Origin: Fodinicurvata sp. EGI_FJ10296
GTDB taxonomy: Bacteria > Pseudomonadota > Alphaproteobacteria > DSM-16000 > Inquilinaceae
Assembly (NCBI RefSeq): GCF_040712075.1
Contig: NZ_JBFCVL010000007.1
Span: 1-64,000 of the forward strand
DNA: 64,000 bases
Direction: 5' to 3'
In this document: positions 25,255-33,490 of the stretch, piece by piece
Numbering within the stretch: the stretch's first letter is position 1
How the letters are laid out: every line of letters starts with the position of its first letter
Program-made: the position numbers and the translations under genes
The notes under the pieces: generated by a model
Told to the model about the DNA's origin: nothing
What the model saw: only the letters and a program-made list of their open reading frames with translations
Database searches by the model: none

Positions 25255-25512
25255 GCATTTTTGGCGGAACCGCAGCATGCGGTTCCGGGGTTTGAAAGCC
25301 CCTACTCCATAGGTTGGCGCCGCCTGTCTGGCGCCCTGAACCCTGGCCGTGGAACGGTTGACAGGCAATGGGGATCGTGTACCCACACTGATCTTGCTTG
25401 TGCTTTGTCATGTCTCCGGTCGGGGGGCCGTCTGCGTATGTCCAGGCGCCCCGGTAACGGGCGCTAAAGGCAGGCGGAGCCGCCTTGGAGTCGGCCTTTC
25501 AACCCCCCGACC
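25255..25512 (+). ncRNA. multi-hairpin structured RNA, copy 2
   Basis: Same order of elements as at 425-650. H1: GGAACCGCA 25266-25274 with TGCGGTTCC 25278-25286. H2: GGGG 25287-25290 with CCCC 25299-25302, 8-nt loop ending AAAG. H3: GGCGCC 25316-25321 with GGCGCC 25330-25335, extended by GGTT 25312-25315 with AACC 25339-25342. H4: GATC, GTGT (25373-25380) with ACAC (25385-25388), GATC (25390-25393). P1: 25418-25427 with 25503-25512, ten perfect pairs. P2: 25428-25435 with 25470-25477. P3: GCGCCC 25446-25451 with GGGCGC 25459-25464. P4: GCCG 25479-25482 with CGGC 25492-25495. Internal loop GTATGTCCA (25436-25444) is identical to copy 1 and TAAAG (25465-25469) differs only in the first base. 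Boundaries are approximate. Confidence 0.72.
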
Positions 25513-25584
25513 ATTATTGCTGCCTGCCGTCCCCTCGCCCCATGGCGTCGGAACGGCGGGCAGTCATCGAGAACGGGGGCACGA

Positions 25585-26007
25585 ATGCCAGCACCACACC
25601 TGACGACGACACCGGCCGATTTCCTTCTTGCGCCCGAGAGCCCATGGCGCGGCACGCCGGTCGAACGCGAAATCCGCCGCGCCGTCGCCTATAACATGAT
25701 CCGCTGTCGCCAGAAGCGTGGCTGGTCGATGCGCAAGATCTCCATCTGGCTGAATTCAACGCCGGAGCGCGTCGCCGCCCTCGAACTGGGGCACGAGACC
25801 GCGTCCGCCGCCGAATTGTTCTGTCTGGCCGGATTGTTCGATGTGACGCTGGAACGCATGGTCATGCCGACCGCCAGCCCGCCAGCCCCATCGGCCGAAT
25901 TTCTCGCCGCCCCCAACCCGGTCCCCGACCCGGAGCATGAGGAACTGATCTTCGACGACCCCACCCTGCCCGATCTTCGGCAGCTTCTCGAAAGCAGGGG
26001 GCGATAG
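25585..26007 (+). CDS. XRE-like helix-turn-helix protein
   Basis: 140 residues. The middle (YNMIRCRQKRGWSMRKISI, WLNSTPERVAALELG, ELFCLAGLFDVTLERM) has the layout of a Cro/C1-type helix-turn-helix. The proline-rich C-terminal third is unlike known regulators. It starts at ATG 25585 after GGGGG, 72 nt past the last paired base of the structured RNA. A phage or mobile-element regulator is likely; targets unknown. The next feature downstream is the cobalamin riboswitch. Confidence 0.65.
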   Translation: MPAPHLTTTPADFLLAPESPWRGTPVEREIRRAVAYNMIRCRQKRGWSMRKISIWLNSTPERVAALELGHETASAAELFCLAGLFDVTLERMVMPTASPPAPSAEFLAAPNPVPDPEHEELIFDDPTLPDLRQLLESRGR

Positions 26008-26112
26008 CCAAAGCGGGCGTCGTTCAATTCCGACTGAATCACCTCAAGCCAGCCCTGCACCACCGGGCTTTCCCTTGCAAATGACGGCCGTCCCTGCAAG
26101 GATCGGGCATCA

Positions 26113-26300
26113 GGATGGTGCCTGGCCCGAGCGACCGACGGGCCGGGAGAATAGGGAATGCGGTGCGGAGCATGATGGCTCCAATGCCGCGGCTGCCCCC
26201 GCAACTGTGGTCGGGAAGCCTCACCCCGCGGAACCACTGGCCATTGGCCGGGAAGGTCGGGGGAAAGGCGATGATCCGAGAGCCAGGAGACCTGCCATCC
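26113..26300 (+). ncRNA. cobalamin (adenosylcobalamin) riboswitch
   Basis: Clear consensus blocks in order: GAATAGGGAATGCGGTG (26149 on), GGCTGCCCCCGCAACTG (26191-26207), CGGGAAGG (about 26247 on), GCGATGATCCGAGAG, and the B12 box AGCCAGGAGACCTGCC (26281-26296). GGATGG (26113-26118) pairs with CCATCC (26295-26300) as P1. It precedes cobG by about 50 nt and should switch off the corrin operon when adenosylcobalamin is plentiful. No T-run terminator is evident before the ATG, so translational control is more likely. Confidence 0.93.
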
Positions 26301-26348
26301 ACCCCCATTTTGTCCGACCGTCGGGTGTGGCGGTGGAAGGATGTGACA

Positions 26349-27899
26349 ATGATGGCGTCTCCGGCGTTTCGTTCCGGTGTCAATTCCGATCAGGCTTTTC
26401 GCGGCGCTCCGGCCTCGCGACGGGGATGGTGTCCGTCTGCTCATCGGCCGATGGAGTCGGCCGATGGCTGGCTGACCCGCGTGCGTCCGACCGCCGGTAT
26501 CCTCAGCGCCGATCAGGCATTTTGGCTGGCCGATCAGGCCGCAAACGCCGGCAGTGGCGCGATGGATCTGACGCGCCGCGCCAATTTGCAAATCCGCGGT
26601 CTGGATCCGGCGGCCGCCGCTGATTTCGCCGACAGTCTGGTCGCCATGGGTCTGGCCGCGTCGTCACCGGCGGCCGAAGCCCGGCGCGTCGTTCTGGCCG
26701 CCGCACCCAGCGATCGCGACCCTGCGGCCGAAGCGGCGGTCCGCGCCCTCGCCACCGCGCTGGATGACGGGCTGCGCGCCCTGCCCGACACCCCGGCCCC
26801 CGACTTCAAGACACTGCCGGAGAAAGCCCTGATCGTCGTCAATGGCGGTGGCCGATTCGCCTTTTGCGAGCATTCCGCCGATCTGCGTCTGGACCCCGCC
26901 GGCACCGGCTGTCAGCGGCAATGGCGCTTGTCGGTCAACGGAACCCGCTCGACCGCGACGCCGGTCGCCATGCTTCCAGCCGATGACCACATCGCAGCCC
27001 GGGCGGCGCTGGACGTTCTGAGCCGCGCCCTGACCGCCATGCCCGCCGATAGCGGACGGGCCGGACTGCGCGCCGCCCTCGCGGCGCTGGCCGACGACAT
27101 GCCCGCTTCCGCACTACCCCCCGGCTCAACCTTACCGTGTTCACAAATTGGTATCGATTGCAGGAAAAATGATCTCCACACCCTGATCGTCCCGGGCGGA
27201 GCGCGGCCACGAAGTGACGCGCTGCAGACCCGGGACCTCGCGCAGCAACTCTCGGGCTTGACACACGAACCGGGTACATCCGGATCGGGGTCCCCGATCG
27301 GTGTCGGGGACGATCAGGGTGGGGGCGTGGATGCGCGAAAGGTCCGTGAATCTCGTAGCGGCTCAACCGGAGGCCCAACCATCGTTCCAACCATCGGCCC
27401 CTTGGCCGACATCGGCCTGGGCGTCGGCTTTGCCTTCGGTGCGTTGGACAGCGACATGCTGCGCGCGCTCGCCACCCTGGCGCGAGACTGCGGCGACGGC
27501 ACGCTGGCCCTTCTGGCCAATCGAACGGTCGTGCTGCCCGGAGCGCCAGCGGCGTTTGAGCATCACCGGGCCTTGCGGGCATTGGCCGACGCTGGCGCCA
27601 TCACGGCCCCGGACGACCCACGCCTTGGCCTGTACGCCTGTCGGGGCCGCAATGGCTGCCCCAAAGGCACGACCGATACCCGCGCCGATGCCCTGGCGCT
27701 GGCCGGGCCGCTGTCCGGCTATCTGAGCGCTGGAGGCCGGGTCCATGTTTCCGGCTGCGACAAGGCCTGCGCCAGACCGGCAGCAACCGCCGGCATCACG
27801 CTGACCGCCGCCGACGGCGCCTATCACGTCTCCGGACCCGACGCCCACCGTCTTGAACACCGAACCCTGCCCAGCAAAACCAACATCAACGGGGCCTGA
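26349..27899 (+). CDS. cobG: precorrin-3B synthase (CobG) with in-frame insertion
   Basis: 516 residues, longer than usual for CobG by about the length of a 79-residue insertion at roughly residues 262-340. The nitrite/sulfite-reductase-like halves are seen in GAMDLTRRANLQIRGL and in the Fe-S and siroheme-type motifs ACRGRNGCPK and VSGCDKAC (Cx5C then Cx3C). It makes precorrin-3B by oxygen-dependent ring contraction preparation, the mark of the aerobic pathway. ATG 26349 lies just past the riboswitch after GGAAGGATG. Without the inserted element the reading LPPGST-GGPTIVP would be continuous. Whether the enlarged enzyme is active is unknown. Confidence 0.88.
   Translation: MMASPAFRSGVNSDQAFRGAPASRRGWCPSAHRPMESADGWLTRVRPTAGILSADQAFWLADQAANAGSGAMDLTRRANLQIRGLDPAAAADFADSLVAMGLAASSPAAEARRVVLAAAPSDRDPAAEAAVRALATALDDGLRALPDTPAPDFKTLPEKALIVVNGGGRFAFCEHSADLRLDPAGTGCQRQWRLSVNGTRSTATPVAMLPADDHIAARAALDVLSRALTAMPADSGRAGLRAALAALADDMPASALPPGSTLPCSQIGIDCRKNDLHTLIVPGGARPRSDALQTRDLAQQLSGLTHEPGTSGSGSPIGVGDDQGGGVDARKVRESRSGSTGGPTIVPTIGPLADIGLGVGFAFGALDSDMLRALATLARDCGDGTLALLANRTVVLPGAPAAFEHHRALRALADAGAITAPDDPRLGLYACRGRNGCPKGTTDTRADALALAGPLSGYLSAGGRVHVSGCDKACARPAATAGITLTAADGAYHVSGPDAHRLEHRTLPSKTNINGA
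27122..27368 (+). mobile_element. 237-bp palindromic element in cobG with 10-bp direct repeats
   Basis: CGGCTCAACC occurs at 27122-27131 and 27359-27368, with 237 bp from one copy to the next (79 codons). Between them are CACCCTGATCGTCCC (27179-27193) and its exact reverse complement GGGACGATCAGGGTG (27307-27321), plus an inner GTCCCGGG/CCCGGGAC hairpin (27189-27236 region). No stop codon arises. This fits a small non-autonomous element or REP-type palindrome with a target duplication. The ends, TTACCGTGTTCAC and (reverse complement) CTACGAGATTCAC, are only weakly inverted repeats. Confidence 0.75.
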
Positions 27900-27908
27900 C
27901 GCCAACCC

Positions 27909-28556
27909 ATGCAACCGACCCTGACCTTCGATTACGAGAAGGACGGCGCGGCGATCTATCGGCAATCCTTTGCCACGATCCGCGCCGAAGCCGATCTTTC
28001 CGCCCTGCCCGACGACATCAAGCCGGTCGCCGTGCGCATCATTCATGGCTGCGGCATGGTGGAGGTCGCCCGGCACATCCGCCACTCTGCCCGGCTTGGC
28101 GCGGCGGCCCGCGCGGCGCTGCGCGGTGGTGCGCCGATCCTGTGCGACAGCCAGATGGTCGCCCACGGCGTCACCCATTCCCGCCTTCCGGCAAGGAACG
28201 ACGTGATCTGCACCCTGCATGATCCGGGCGTGCCGGAACTGGCGCAGCAACTGGGCACGACCCGGACAGCGGCGGCGATGGATCTGTGGGGCGAGCGTCT
28301 GGGCGGCGCGGTCGTGGCGATCGGCAACGCGCCGACGGCGCTGTTCCGGCTGATGGAGATGATCGCCGCCGGCGCGCCAAAGCCCGCCGCGATCCTGGGA
28401 CTGCCCGTCGGCTTCGTCGGCGCGGCGGAGAGCAAGGACGCCCTGATCGCGCATCATCGCGACCTCGGCGTGGAATATCTGACAGTAACCGGTCGGCAGG
28501 GCGGCAGCGCCATGACGGCCTCGGCCCTTAATGCCCTGGCGAGTGACGCTGAATGA
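27909..28556 (+). CDS. cobH: precorrin-8X methylmutase (CobH)
   Basis: 215 residues, normal length. The catalytic-histidine block VRIIHGCGMVEVARH and the LCDSQMVAHGVT and GLPVGFVGAAESK motifs are intact. It moves the C11 methyl group to C12 to give hydrogenobyrinic acid. It follows cobG by 9 bp, and its stop overlaps the cobI start (ATGA). Confidence 0.95.
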   Translation: MQPTLTFDYEKDGAAIYRQSFATIRAEADLSALPDDIKPVAVRIIHGCGMVEVARHIRHSARLGAAARAALRGGAPILCDSQMVAHGVTHSRLPARNDVICTLHDPGVPELAQQLGTTRTAAAMDLWGERLGGAVVAIGNAPTALFRLMEMIAAGAPKPAAILGLPVGFVGAAESKDALIAHHRDLGVEYLTVTGRQGGSAMTASALNALASDAE

Positions 28557-29386
28557 CCCCGACCCTGACTGCCCCTTCCCTTTCCAATCCCTCGCTGTCC
28601 GGCACCGGCACGGTGGGGCGCCCGATCTCCAGCCGCCATCTGCCGATCGCAGCGCCCGGCGAGACGGGGATTCTGTACGGCGTCGGCACCGGGCCGGGCG
28701 ATCCGGAACTGCTGACGGTCAAGGCCGTCCGCGCGATCACGGCCAGCCCGGTGGTCGCCTGGTTCTGCAAAAAGGGCAAGCCGGGCAATGCCTATGCCAC
28801 GGCGGCCGATCACATCACGGGCGACCACCAGACCCTGCCGATGGTCTATCCGGTGACGAACGAGCGTCCGCATGGTGAGCAGGAATACGTCGACGCGATC
28901 GAAACCTTTTTCGACCAGTGCGCCGCCGATATCGAGGCTCATTTACAGGCCGGACGGTCGGTGACGGTGCTGAACGAAGGCGATGCGTTCTTCTACGGCT
29001 CGTTCATGCATGTCTATCTGCGCCTGAAGGACCGGTTTCGCACCAGCATCGTGCCGGGCGTCACTTCGGTCACGGCGGCGTCGAGCCTGCTGTCCCGGCC
29101 GCTGACCATGCGCGACGACATTCTGAGCATCATTCCCGGCACGCTGCCGGCCGAACACCTGACCCGCGCGGTGGAACAGGCCGACGCGCTGGCGATCATG
29201 AAGGTGGGCAAGAACCTGCCGAAAATCGTCGATGTCCTGCGCAAACTCGGCCGTCTGGACCGGGCCTGGTATGTCGAGCGCGCCAGCATGGAGACGGAAA
29301 CCGCCATGCCGCTGGCCGACGCGCCGGTCGACCGCGCGCCCTATTTCTCGATGGTGCTGATCCATGGCCGTGGGGACCGGCGATGA
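28553..29386 (+). CDS. cobI: precorrin-2 C20-methyltransferase (CobI)
   Basis: 277 residues; the tetrapyrrole methylase domain begins at about residue 40 (LYGVGTGPGDPELLTVKAV). The serine- and proline-rich N-terminal extension of about 38 residues is longer than usual, but the ATGA overlap with cobH supports this start. EGDAFFYGSFMHVY and the PGVTSVTAAS loop are typical of CobI. It uses S-adenosylmethionine to make precorrin-3A. Confidence 0.93.
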   Translation: MTPTLTAPSLSNPSLSGTGTVGRPISSRHLPIAAPGETGILYGVGTGPGDPELLTVKAVRAITASPVVAWFCKKGKPGNAYATAADHITGDHQTLPMVYPVTNERPHGEQEYVDAIETFFDQCAADIEAHLQAGRSVTVLNEGDAFFYGSFMHVYLRLKDRFRTSIVPGVTSVTAASSLLSRPLTMRDDILSIIPGTLPAEHLTRAVEQADALAIMKVGKNLPKIVDVLRKLGRLDRAWYVERASMETETAMPLADAPVDRAPYFSMVLIHGRGDRR

Positions 29387-30195
29387 CAGACGACGCTGAA
29401 CAACCTGGGGCCGGACAAACCGGGTCCGTCGCCATAATCGGGCTGGGACCGGGGCGCGATGACTGGATGACGCCGGAAACCCGCGCGATCCTCGACCGGG
29501 CGACCGATCTGGTCGGCTATATCCCCTATCTGGATCGGGCCGGGCAGCGCGAGGGGCAACGCCGCCACGCCTCGGACAATCGCGTGGAACTCGACCGGGC
29601 GCGGTTCGCGCTCGACCTCGCCCTTGACGGCGGCGCGGTGGCGGTGGTTTCCGGCGGCGATCCCGGCATCTTCGCCATGGCCGCCGCGATTTTCGAAGCC
29701 ATCGAGGGCGACACCACCGGCCGCTGGTCCGAGGTGCCGGTCAGCGTCCATCCGGGCATCACTGCCGCCCAGGCGCTTGCGGCCCGCGCGGGCGCGCCGC
29801 TGGGCAACGATTTCTGCGTCATGTCGCTGTCGGACAATCTGAAGCCCTGGGACCTGATCACCCGGCGCCTGCGGCTGGCGGCGGAGGGGGATTTCGCGCT
29901 CGCCCTCTATAACCCGATCTCGAAGGCACGGCCCTGGCAATTGGGCGCGGCGCTGGACTGCCTGCGCGCGGTCAAGGCCGGAACCACGCCGGTCATTCTG
30001 GGCCGCGACGTCGGCCGCGACGGCGAAACCATCCGCATCACCGACCTCGCCCATGCCGTCGCCGAGGACGCCGACATGCGCACCGTGATCATCATCGGCG
30101 CCTCGACAACGCGGGTGCTGAACCGGCCGTCCGGCCCGGCGGTCGCCTATACGCCGCGATGGCACGACGGCACCGTCACGGACGTCGCGTCATGA
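29383..30195 (+). CDS. cobJ: precorrin-3B C17-methyltransferase (CobJ)
   Basis: 270 residues from the ATG overlapping the cobI stop (ATGA). Motifs: IGLGPGRDDWMTPET, SGGDPGIFAMA, HPGITAAQALAARAGAPLG and DFCVMSLSDNLKPW, with LYNPISKARPWQL, all diagnostic of CobJ. It methylates C17 and contracts the ring to precorrin-4. The longer open frame back to 28918 is in cobI and is rejected. It ends 2 bp before the convergent cobK. Confidence 0.95.
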   Translation: MTDDAEQPGAGQTGSVAIIGLGPGRDDWMTPETRAILDRATDLVGYIPYLDRAGQREGQRRHASDNRVELDRARFALDLALDGGAVAVVSGGDPGIFAMAAAIFEAIEGDTTGRWSEVPVSVHPGITAAQALAARAGAPLGNDFCVMSLSDNLKPWDLITRRLRLAAEGDFALALYNPISKARPWQLGAALDCLRAVKAGTTPVILGRDVGRDGETIRITDLAHAVAEDADMRTVIIIGASTTRVLNRPSGPAVAYTPRWHDGTVTDVAS

Positions 30196-30197
30196 CC

Positions 30198-30929
30198 CTA
30201 AGGATGCAACCATCTTATGGCTTCATCGACGGAGGCCAGCGCGTGAGCCGGGGGCAAGACCGGCCGGTCGACCATGACCACCGGCAGGCCGAGATCGCGG
30301 GCGGCGGACAGTTTGCCCGCCGTAGCCTTGCCGCCGCTGTTCTTGGTTACCAGCACGTCGATGCGATAGCGGGTCATCAGATCGCGCTCGGCCTCGGCCG
30401 CAAAGGGTCCGCGCGCCTGAAGATGCTCGAACCGGGGCAGGTTCGGCGGTTCGGCAATCGGGTCGACGGTGCGCGCAAGATAGGTCTTGTCCGGCATGGC
30501 GGCAAAGGCATGCAGCGTCTGGCGCCCGGTGGTCAGGAAGACTCGATCGCCCATGGGGCCGAGGGCCCGGGCGGCGGCATCGATATCCGGTACGACGACC
30601 CAGCGGTCGCCGGGAACGGGCACCCAGGCCGGGCGCGACAGCCGGGCCAGCGGCACTTCGACGGCGGCGCAGGCCTCGACCGCGTTGGTCGACATCTGGG
30701 CCGCGAACGGATGGGTGGCGTCGATGACCGCCTTGACGCCGACCGTGCGCAGATAATCCGCCAGTCCCTCGACACCGCCGAACCCGCCGATCCGGGTCGG
30801 CAGGCCCGACTGGATCGGCCGGACCGTGCGCCCGGCGAGAGACAGCACCGCATTGACGCCGCCAAGCCCCGCCAGCCGCTGGGCGAGCGCCGTCGCCTCG
30901 GTCGTGCCGCCAAGTATCAAAATCGTCAT
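30198..30929 (-). CDS. cobK: precorrin-6A reductase (CobK)
   Basis: 243 residues: N-terminal LILGGTTEATALA nucleotide-binding loop, VIDATHPFAAQMS, RPAWVPVPGD and VTKNSGGKAT, the CobK/CbiJ pattern. It reduces precorrin-6A with NADPH. It is the only gene of the first half of the cluster on the minus strand, converging with cobJ and divergent from cobL with 32 bp between starts. Confidence 0.94.
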   Translation of the reverse strand: MTILILGGTTEATALAQRLAGLGGVNAVLSLAGRTVRPIQSGLPTRIGGFGGVEGLADYLRTVGVKAVIDATHPFAAQMSTNAVEACAAVEVPLARLSRPAWVPVPGDRWVVVPDIDAAARALGPMGDRVFLTTGRQTLHAFAAMPDKTYLARTVDPIAEPPNLPRFEHLQARGPFAAEAERDLMTRYRIDVLVTKNSGGKATAGKLSAARDLGLPVVMVDRPVLPPAHALASVDEAIRWLHP

Positions 30930-30961
30930 CGCCTTGCACCGTCGGATCCGGGGGTTTCATC

Positions 30962-32251
30962 ATGAACTCACCCGATATGGCCGGTCTGCCACCGAACGGC
31001 AAGGCAAAGGACAGCGTTCAGGCACCATGGCTGACAATCGTCGGTATCGGCGAAGATGGCTGGGACGGCCTGTCACCCCGCGCCCGCGCCGTGATCGCCG
31101 ACCCGTCGGCACCGATATTCGGCGGCGATCGGCAACTGGCACTGATCCCCGACGGCATCGGCGGCGAGCGGATCGCCTGGCCATCGCCGTTCAGCGACGG
31201 CATCCGCCGCGTTCTGGCCGCCCGGCCATCGCCGGTCACGGTATTGGCCAGCGGCGACCCATTCTGGTACGGCGTCGGCGCCACGCTCGCCCGCCATGTG
31301 CCGCCGGATGAAATGACCGTCATTCCCGGCGCCTCGTCCTTTGCCCTGGCCGCCGCCCGAATGGGCTGGCCGCTGCAATCGGTCCGCTGCCTGTCGGTTC
31401 ACGGCCGCTCGCTGGAACGGGTGATCCCCGCCCTTCACGACCGCGCCCGGCTGGTGATCCTCAGCTGGGACGGCTCGACGCCGGGGGCTCTGGGCCGTCT
31501 GCTCGCCGACCGGGGATTCGGCGCATCGCCGCTGACCGTGCTGGAATGCATGGGCGGACCAACCGAACGCCGCACCACGGCGCCGGCGGCCGATTGGGCC
31601 GCCGATACCGCCCTGAACCGTCCCGTCGACGCGCTGAACACGATCACGCTCGACTGCCGGGCCGACGAAACCGCAAATTCGATAGCAGCGGCCGCCGGGC
31701 GGCCCGATGCCATGTTCGAGCATGACGGTCAGATCAGCAAACGCGAGATCCGCGCCGTCATCCTGGCACTGCTCGCCCCCGGCCGGGGCGAGACGCTGTG
31801 GGACATCGGCGCGGGATCCGGCGCTGTCGGGATCGAGTGGATGCTGGCGGACGCGGCCAACCTTACTGTCGCGGTGGAACGCCGCGCCGAGCGGGCCGAG
31901 CGCATCCGCCGCAATGCGCTGGCCATGGGCGTGCCCGATCTGGCGATCGAAGGCTGCGATGCCGCCGACTTTCCGGCCTTCTCCATGACGTCACCCGACG
32001 CCGTTTTTCTGGGCGGCGGGATTACCGGCGCCGGCATGGTCGACAGATATTTCGCGGCCGTGAAACCGGGCGGCCGCCTCGTGGCCTCGGCCGTGACGGT
32101 GGAATCCGAAGCCGTGATTCTGGCCGCGCACGCGCGCCTCGGCGGCACGCTGACCCGCCTGCAGGTCGCGCGCGACGACCGGCTGGGCGGATTTACCGGC
32201 TGGACCGCGCTGCGCCCGGTGACGCTCTGGTGCACGAGGAAACCGTCATGA
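30962..32251 (+). CDS. cobL: precorrin-6B C5,15-methyltransferase and decarboxylase (CobL)
   Basis: 429 residues, a natural fusion. The N-terminal half is a CbiE-like methylase (IVGIGEDGWDGLS, SGDPFWYGVG, IPGASSFALAAARMGWPL). The C-terminal half is CbiT-like (DGQISKREIRAVIL, LWDIGAGSGAVGIEWM). It methylates C5 and C15 and decarboxylates the C12 acetate. It is divergent from cobK, and its stop overlaps the start of cobE. Confidence 0.94.
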   Translation: MNSPDMAGLPPNGKAKDSVQAPWLTIVGIGEDGWDGLSPRARAVIADPSAPIFGGDRQLALIPDGIGGERIAWPSPFSDGIRRVLAARPSPVTVLASGDPFWYGVGATLARHVPPDEMTVIPGASSFALAAARMGWPLQSVRCLSVHGRSLERVIPALHDRARLVILSWDGSTPGALGRLLADRGFGASPLTVLECMGGPTERRTTAPAADWAADTALNRPVDALNTITLDCRADETANSIAAAAGRPDAMFEHDGQISKREIRAVILALLAPGRGETLWDIGAGSGAVGIEWMLADAANLTVAVERRAERAERIRRNALAMGVPDLAIEGCDAADFPAFSMTSPDAVFLGGGITGAGMVDRYFAAVKPGGRLVASAVTVESEAVILAAHARLGGTLTRLQVARDDRLGGFTGWTALRPVTLWCTRKPS

Positions 32252-32643
32252 TCGCGATCGGATTCGGCACCGGCGGCGGCTGTCCGATCGACAGCCTGAT
32301 CCACCTTCTGTGCGGGTGCCGGGACGAGGCCACCCGGACAAATGACAAAGCCCGGTTCTCGGGCCTGTTCACTGTCGACCGAGCGCAGCATCGCGACCTC
32401 CGCGCGGCGGTCGAGCAGGCGCTGGCCCTGCCGGTGACACTGATTGCACCGGAGCAACTGATCGTCATGGCCGACCGCGTGGTCACCCGATCCGCGCGCA
32501 GTATCGAGCATTACGGCGTCGGCTCGGTCGCCGAAGCCGCCGCCCTGCTGGGCGCCGGACCGGGCAGCCGGCTGCTGATGCCGCGACGGATATTCGACAA
32601 GGCCACCTGCGCTACAGCAATACAACGGGGGAAAGCCGCATGA
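32248..32643 (+). CDS. cobE: cobalamin biosynthesis protein CobE (CbiG C-terminal-like)
   Basis: 131 residues from ATG 32248, overlapping the cobL stop (ATGA). [19 protein letters not shown], a GLFTVD segment and late [11 protein letters not shown] are typical of the CobE/CbiG_C family (PF01890). Its biochemical step is not settled; it is a regular member of aerobic cob operons. The stop overlaps cobM. Confidence 0.85.
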   Translation: MIAIGFGTGGGCPIDSLIHLLCGCRDEATRTNDKARFSGLFTVDRAQHRDLRAAVEQALALPVTLIAPEQLIVMADRVVTRSARSIEHYGVGSVAEAAALLGAGPGSRLLMPRRIFDKATCATAIQRGKAA

Positions 32644-33404
32644 CCGTTCACTTCGTCGGCGCCGGACCGGGCGCGCCCGACCTCCTGACCCTGCGCGGCC
32701 GTGACATCATCGCCCGCTGTCCGATCTGCCTCTATGCCGGATCGCTGATCCCGGCCGAGGTGGTCGCCCACGCGCCAAAGGACGCACGCGTGGTCGACAC
32801 CGCGCCGCTAACGCTGGATGAGATCATCGCCGAATTCGAGGCCGCCCACGCGGCAGGCCATGACATCGCGCGCCTGCATTCCGGCGACCTGGCATTCTAC
32901 AGCGCGGTCGCCGAACAGATCCGGGCGTTGGAGGAACGCGGCATCCCCTATACCGTCACCCCCGGCGTGCCGGCCGTGTCCGCCGCCGCCGCTGCGTTGG
33001 GGCGCGAACTGACGGTGCCGGAAGTCGCGCAGAGCGTCGTTCTGACCCGGACATCGGGCCGCGCCTCGAAAATGCCCGAAGCCGAAACGCTGGAGGCCTT
33101 TGCCGCCACCGGCGCCACCATGGCCGTGCATCTGTCGGTCCATGTGATTGATCAGGTGGTCGAAAGGCTGGTTCCGCATTACGGCGGCGATTGTCCGGTC
33201 GCGGTGGTGTTCCGGGCGTCGTGGCCCGACGAGATGGTCATCCGGGGCCGGCTGGATGATATCGAGGCCAGGGTCAACGATCTGCCGACCCGGCGGACGG
33301 CTCTGATCCTGATCGGCCCCGCCCTCGCCGCCGCCGATTTCCGCAACAGCGCGCTTTACGACGGCCGCCATGCCCGCCGGTTCCGGGGGCTCGACCTGCC
33401 ATGA
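32640..33404 (+). CDS. cobM: precorrin-4 C11-methyltransferase (CobM)
   Basis: 254 residues, start overlapping the cobE stop (ATGA). [47 protein letters not shown] and [18 protein letters not shown] are diagnostic of CobM. It makes precorrin-5. Last gene of the cobL-E-M run; it converges with cbiD across a strong hairpin. Confidence 0.95.
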   Translation: MTVHFVGAGPGAPDLLTLRGRDIIARCPICLYAGSLIPAEVVAHAPKDARVVDTAPLTLDEIIAEFEAAHAAGHDIARLHSGDLAFYSAVAEQIRALEERGIPYTVTPGVPAVSAAAAALGRELTVPEVAQSVVLTRTSGRASKMPEAETLEAFAATGATMAVHLSVHVIDQVVERLVPHYGGDCPVAVVFRASWPDEMVIRGRLDDIEARVNDLPTRRTALILIGPALAAADFRNSALYDGRHARRFRGLDLP

Positions 33405-33438
33405 CCGCGACCCGAACCGCAGCGCCCCCCTGCCCCAT

Positions 33439-33466
33439 CCCCGGAGGCGCGAAGCGCCGTCCGGGG
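33439..33466. terminator. hairpin between convergent cobM and cbiD
   Basis: CCCCGGA (33439-33445) pairs with TCCGGGG (33460-33466), and GGCGC pairs with GCGCC around a GAA loop inside it. No T-run on either side, so it may work as a Rho-assisted or bidirectional terminator. Confidence 0.6.
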
Positions 33467-33490
33467 TCCACAGGTTCCGCGAGAGCGTTG

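Noticed and set aside
25689-26591. 300-codon minus-strand open frame with a protein-like segment QGWLEVIQSELNDARFGY
   Set aside because: It runs antisense through the XRE gene and the cobalamin riboswitch; only a short part looks coding and there is no start nearby.
28918-29382. extended N-terminus of CobJ
   Set aside because: This part of the open frame lies inside cobI in another frame; the ATGA overlap and the methylase N-terminus fix the start at 29383.
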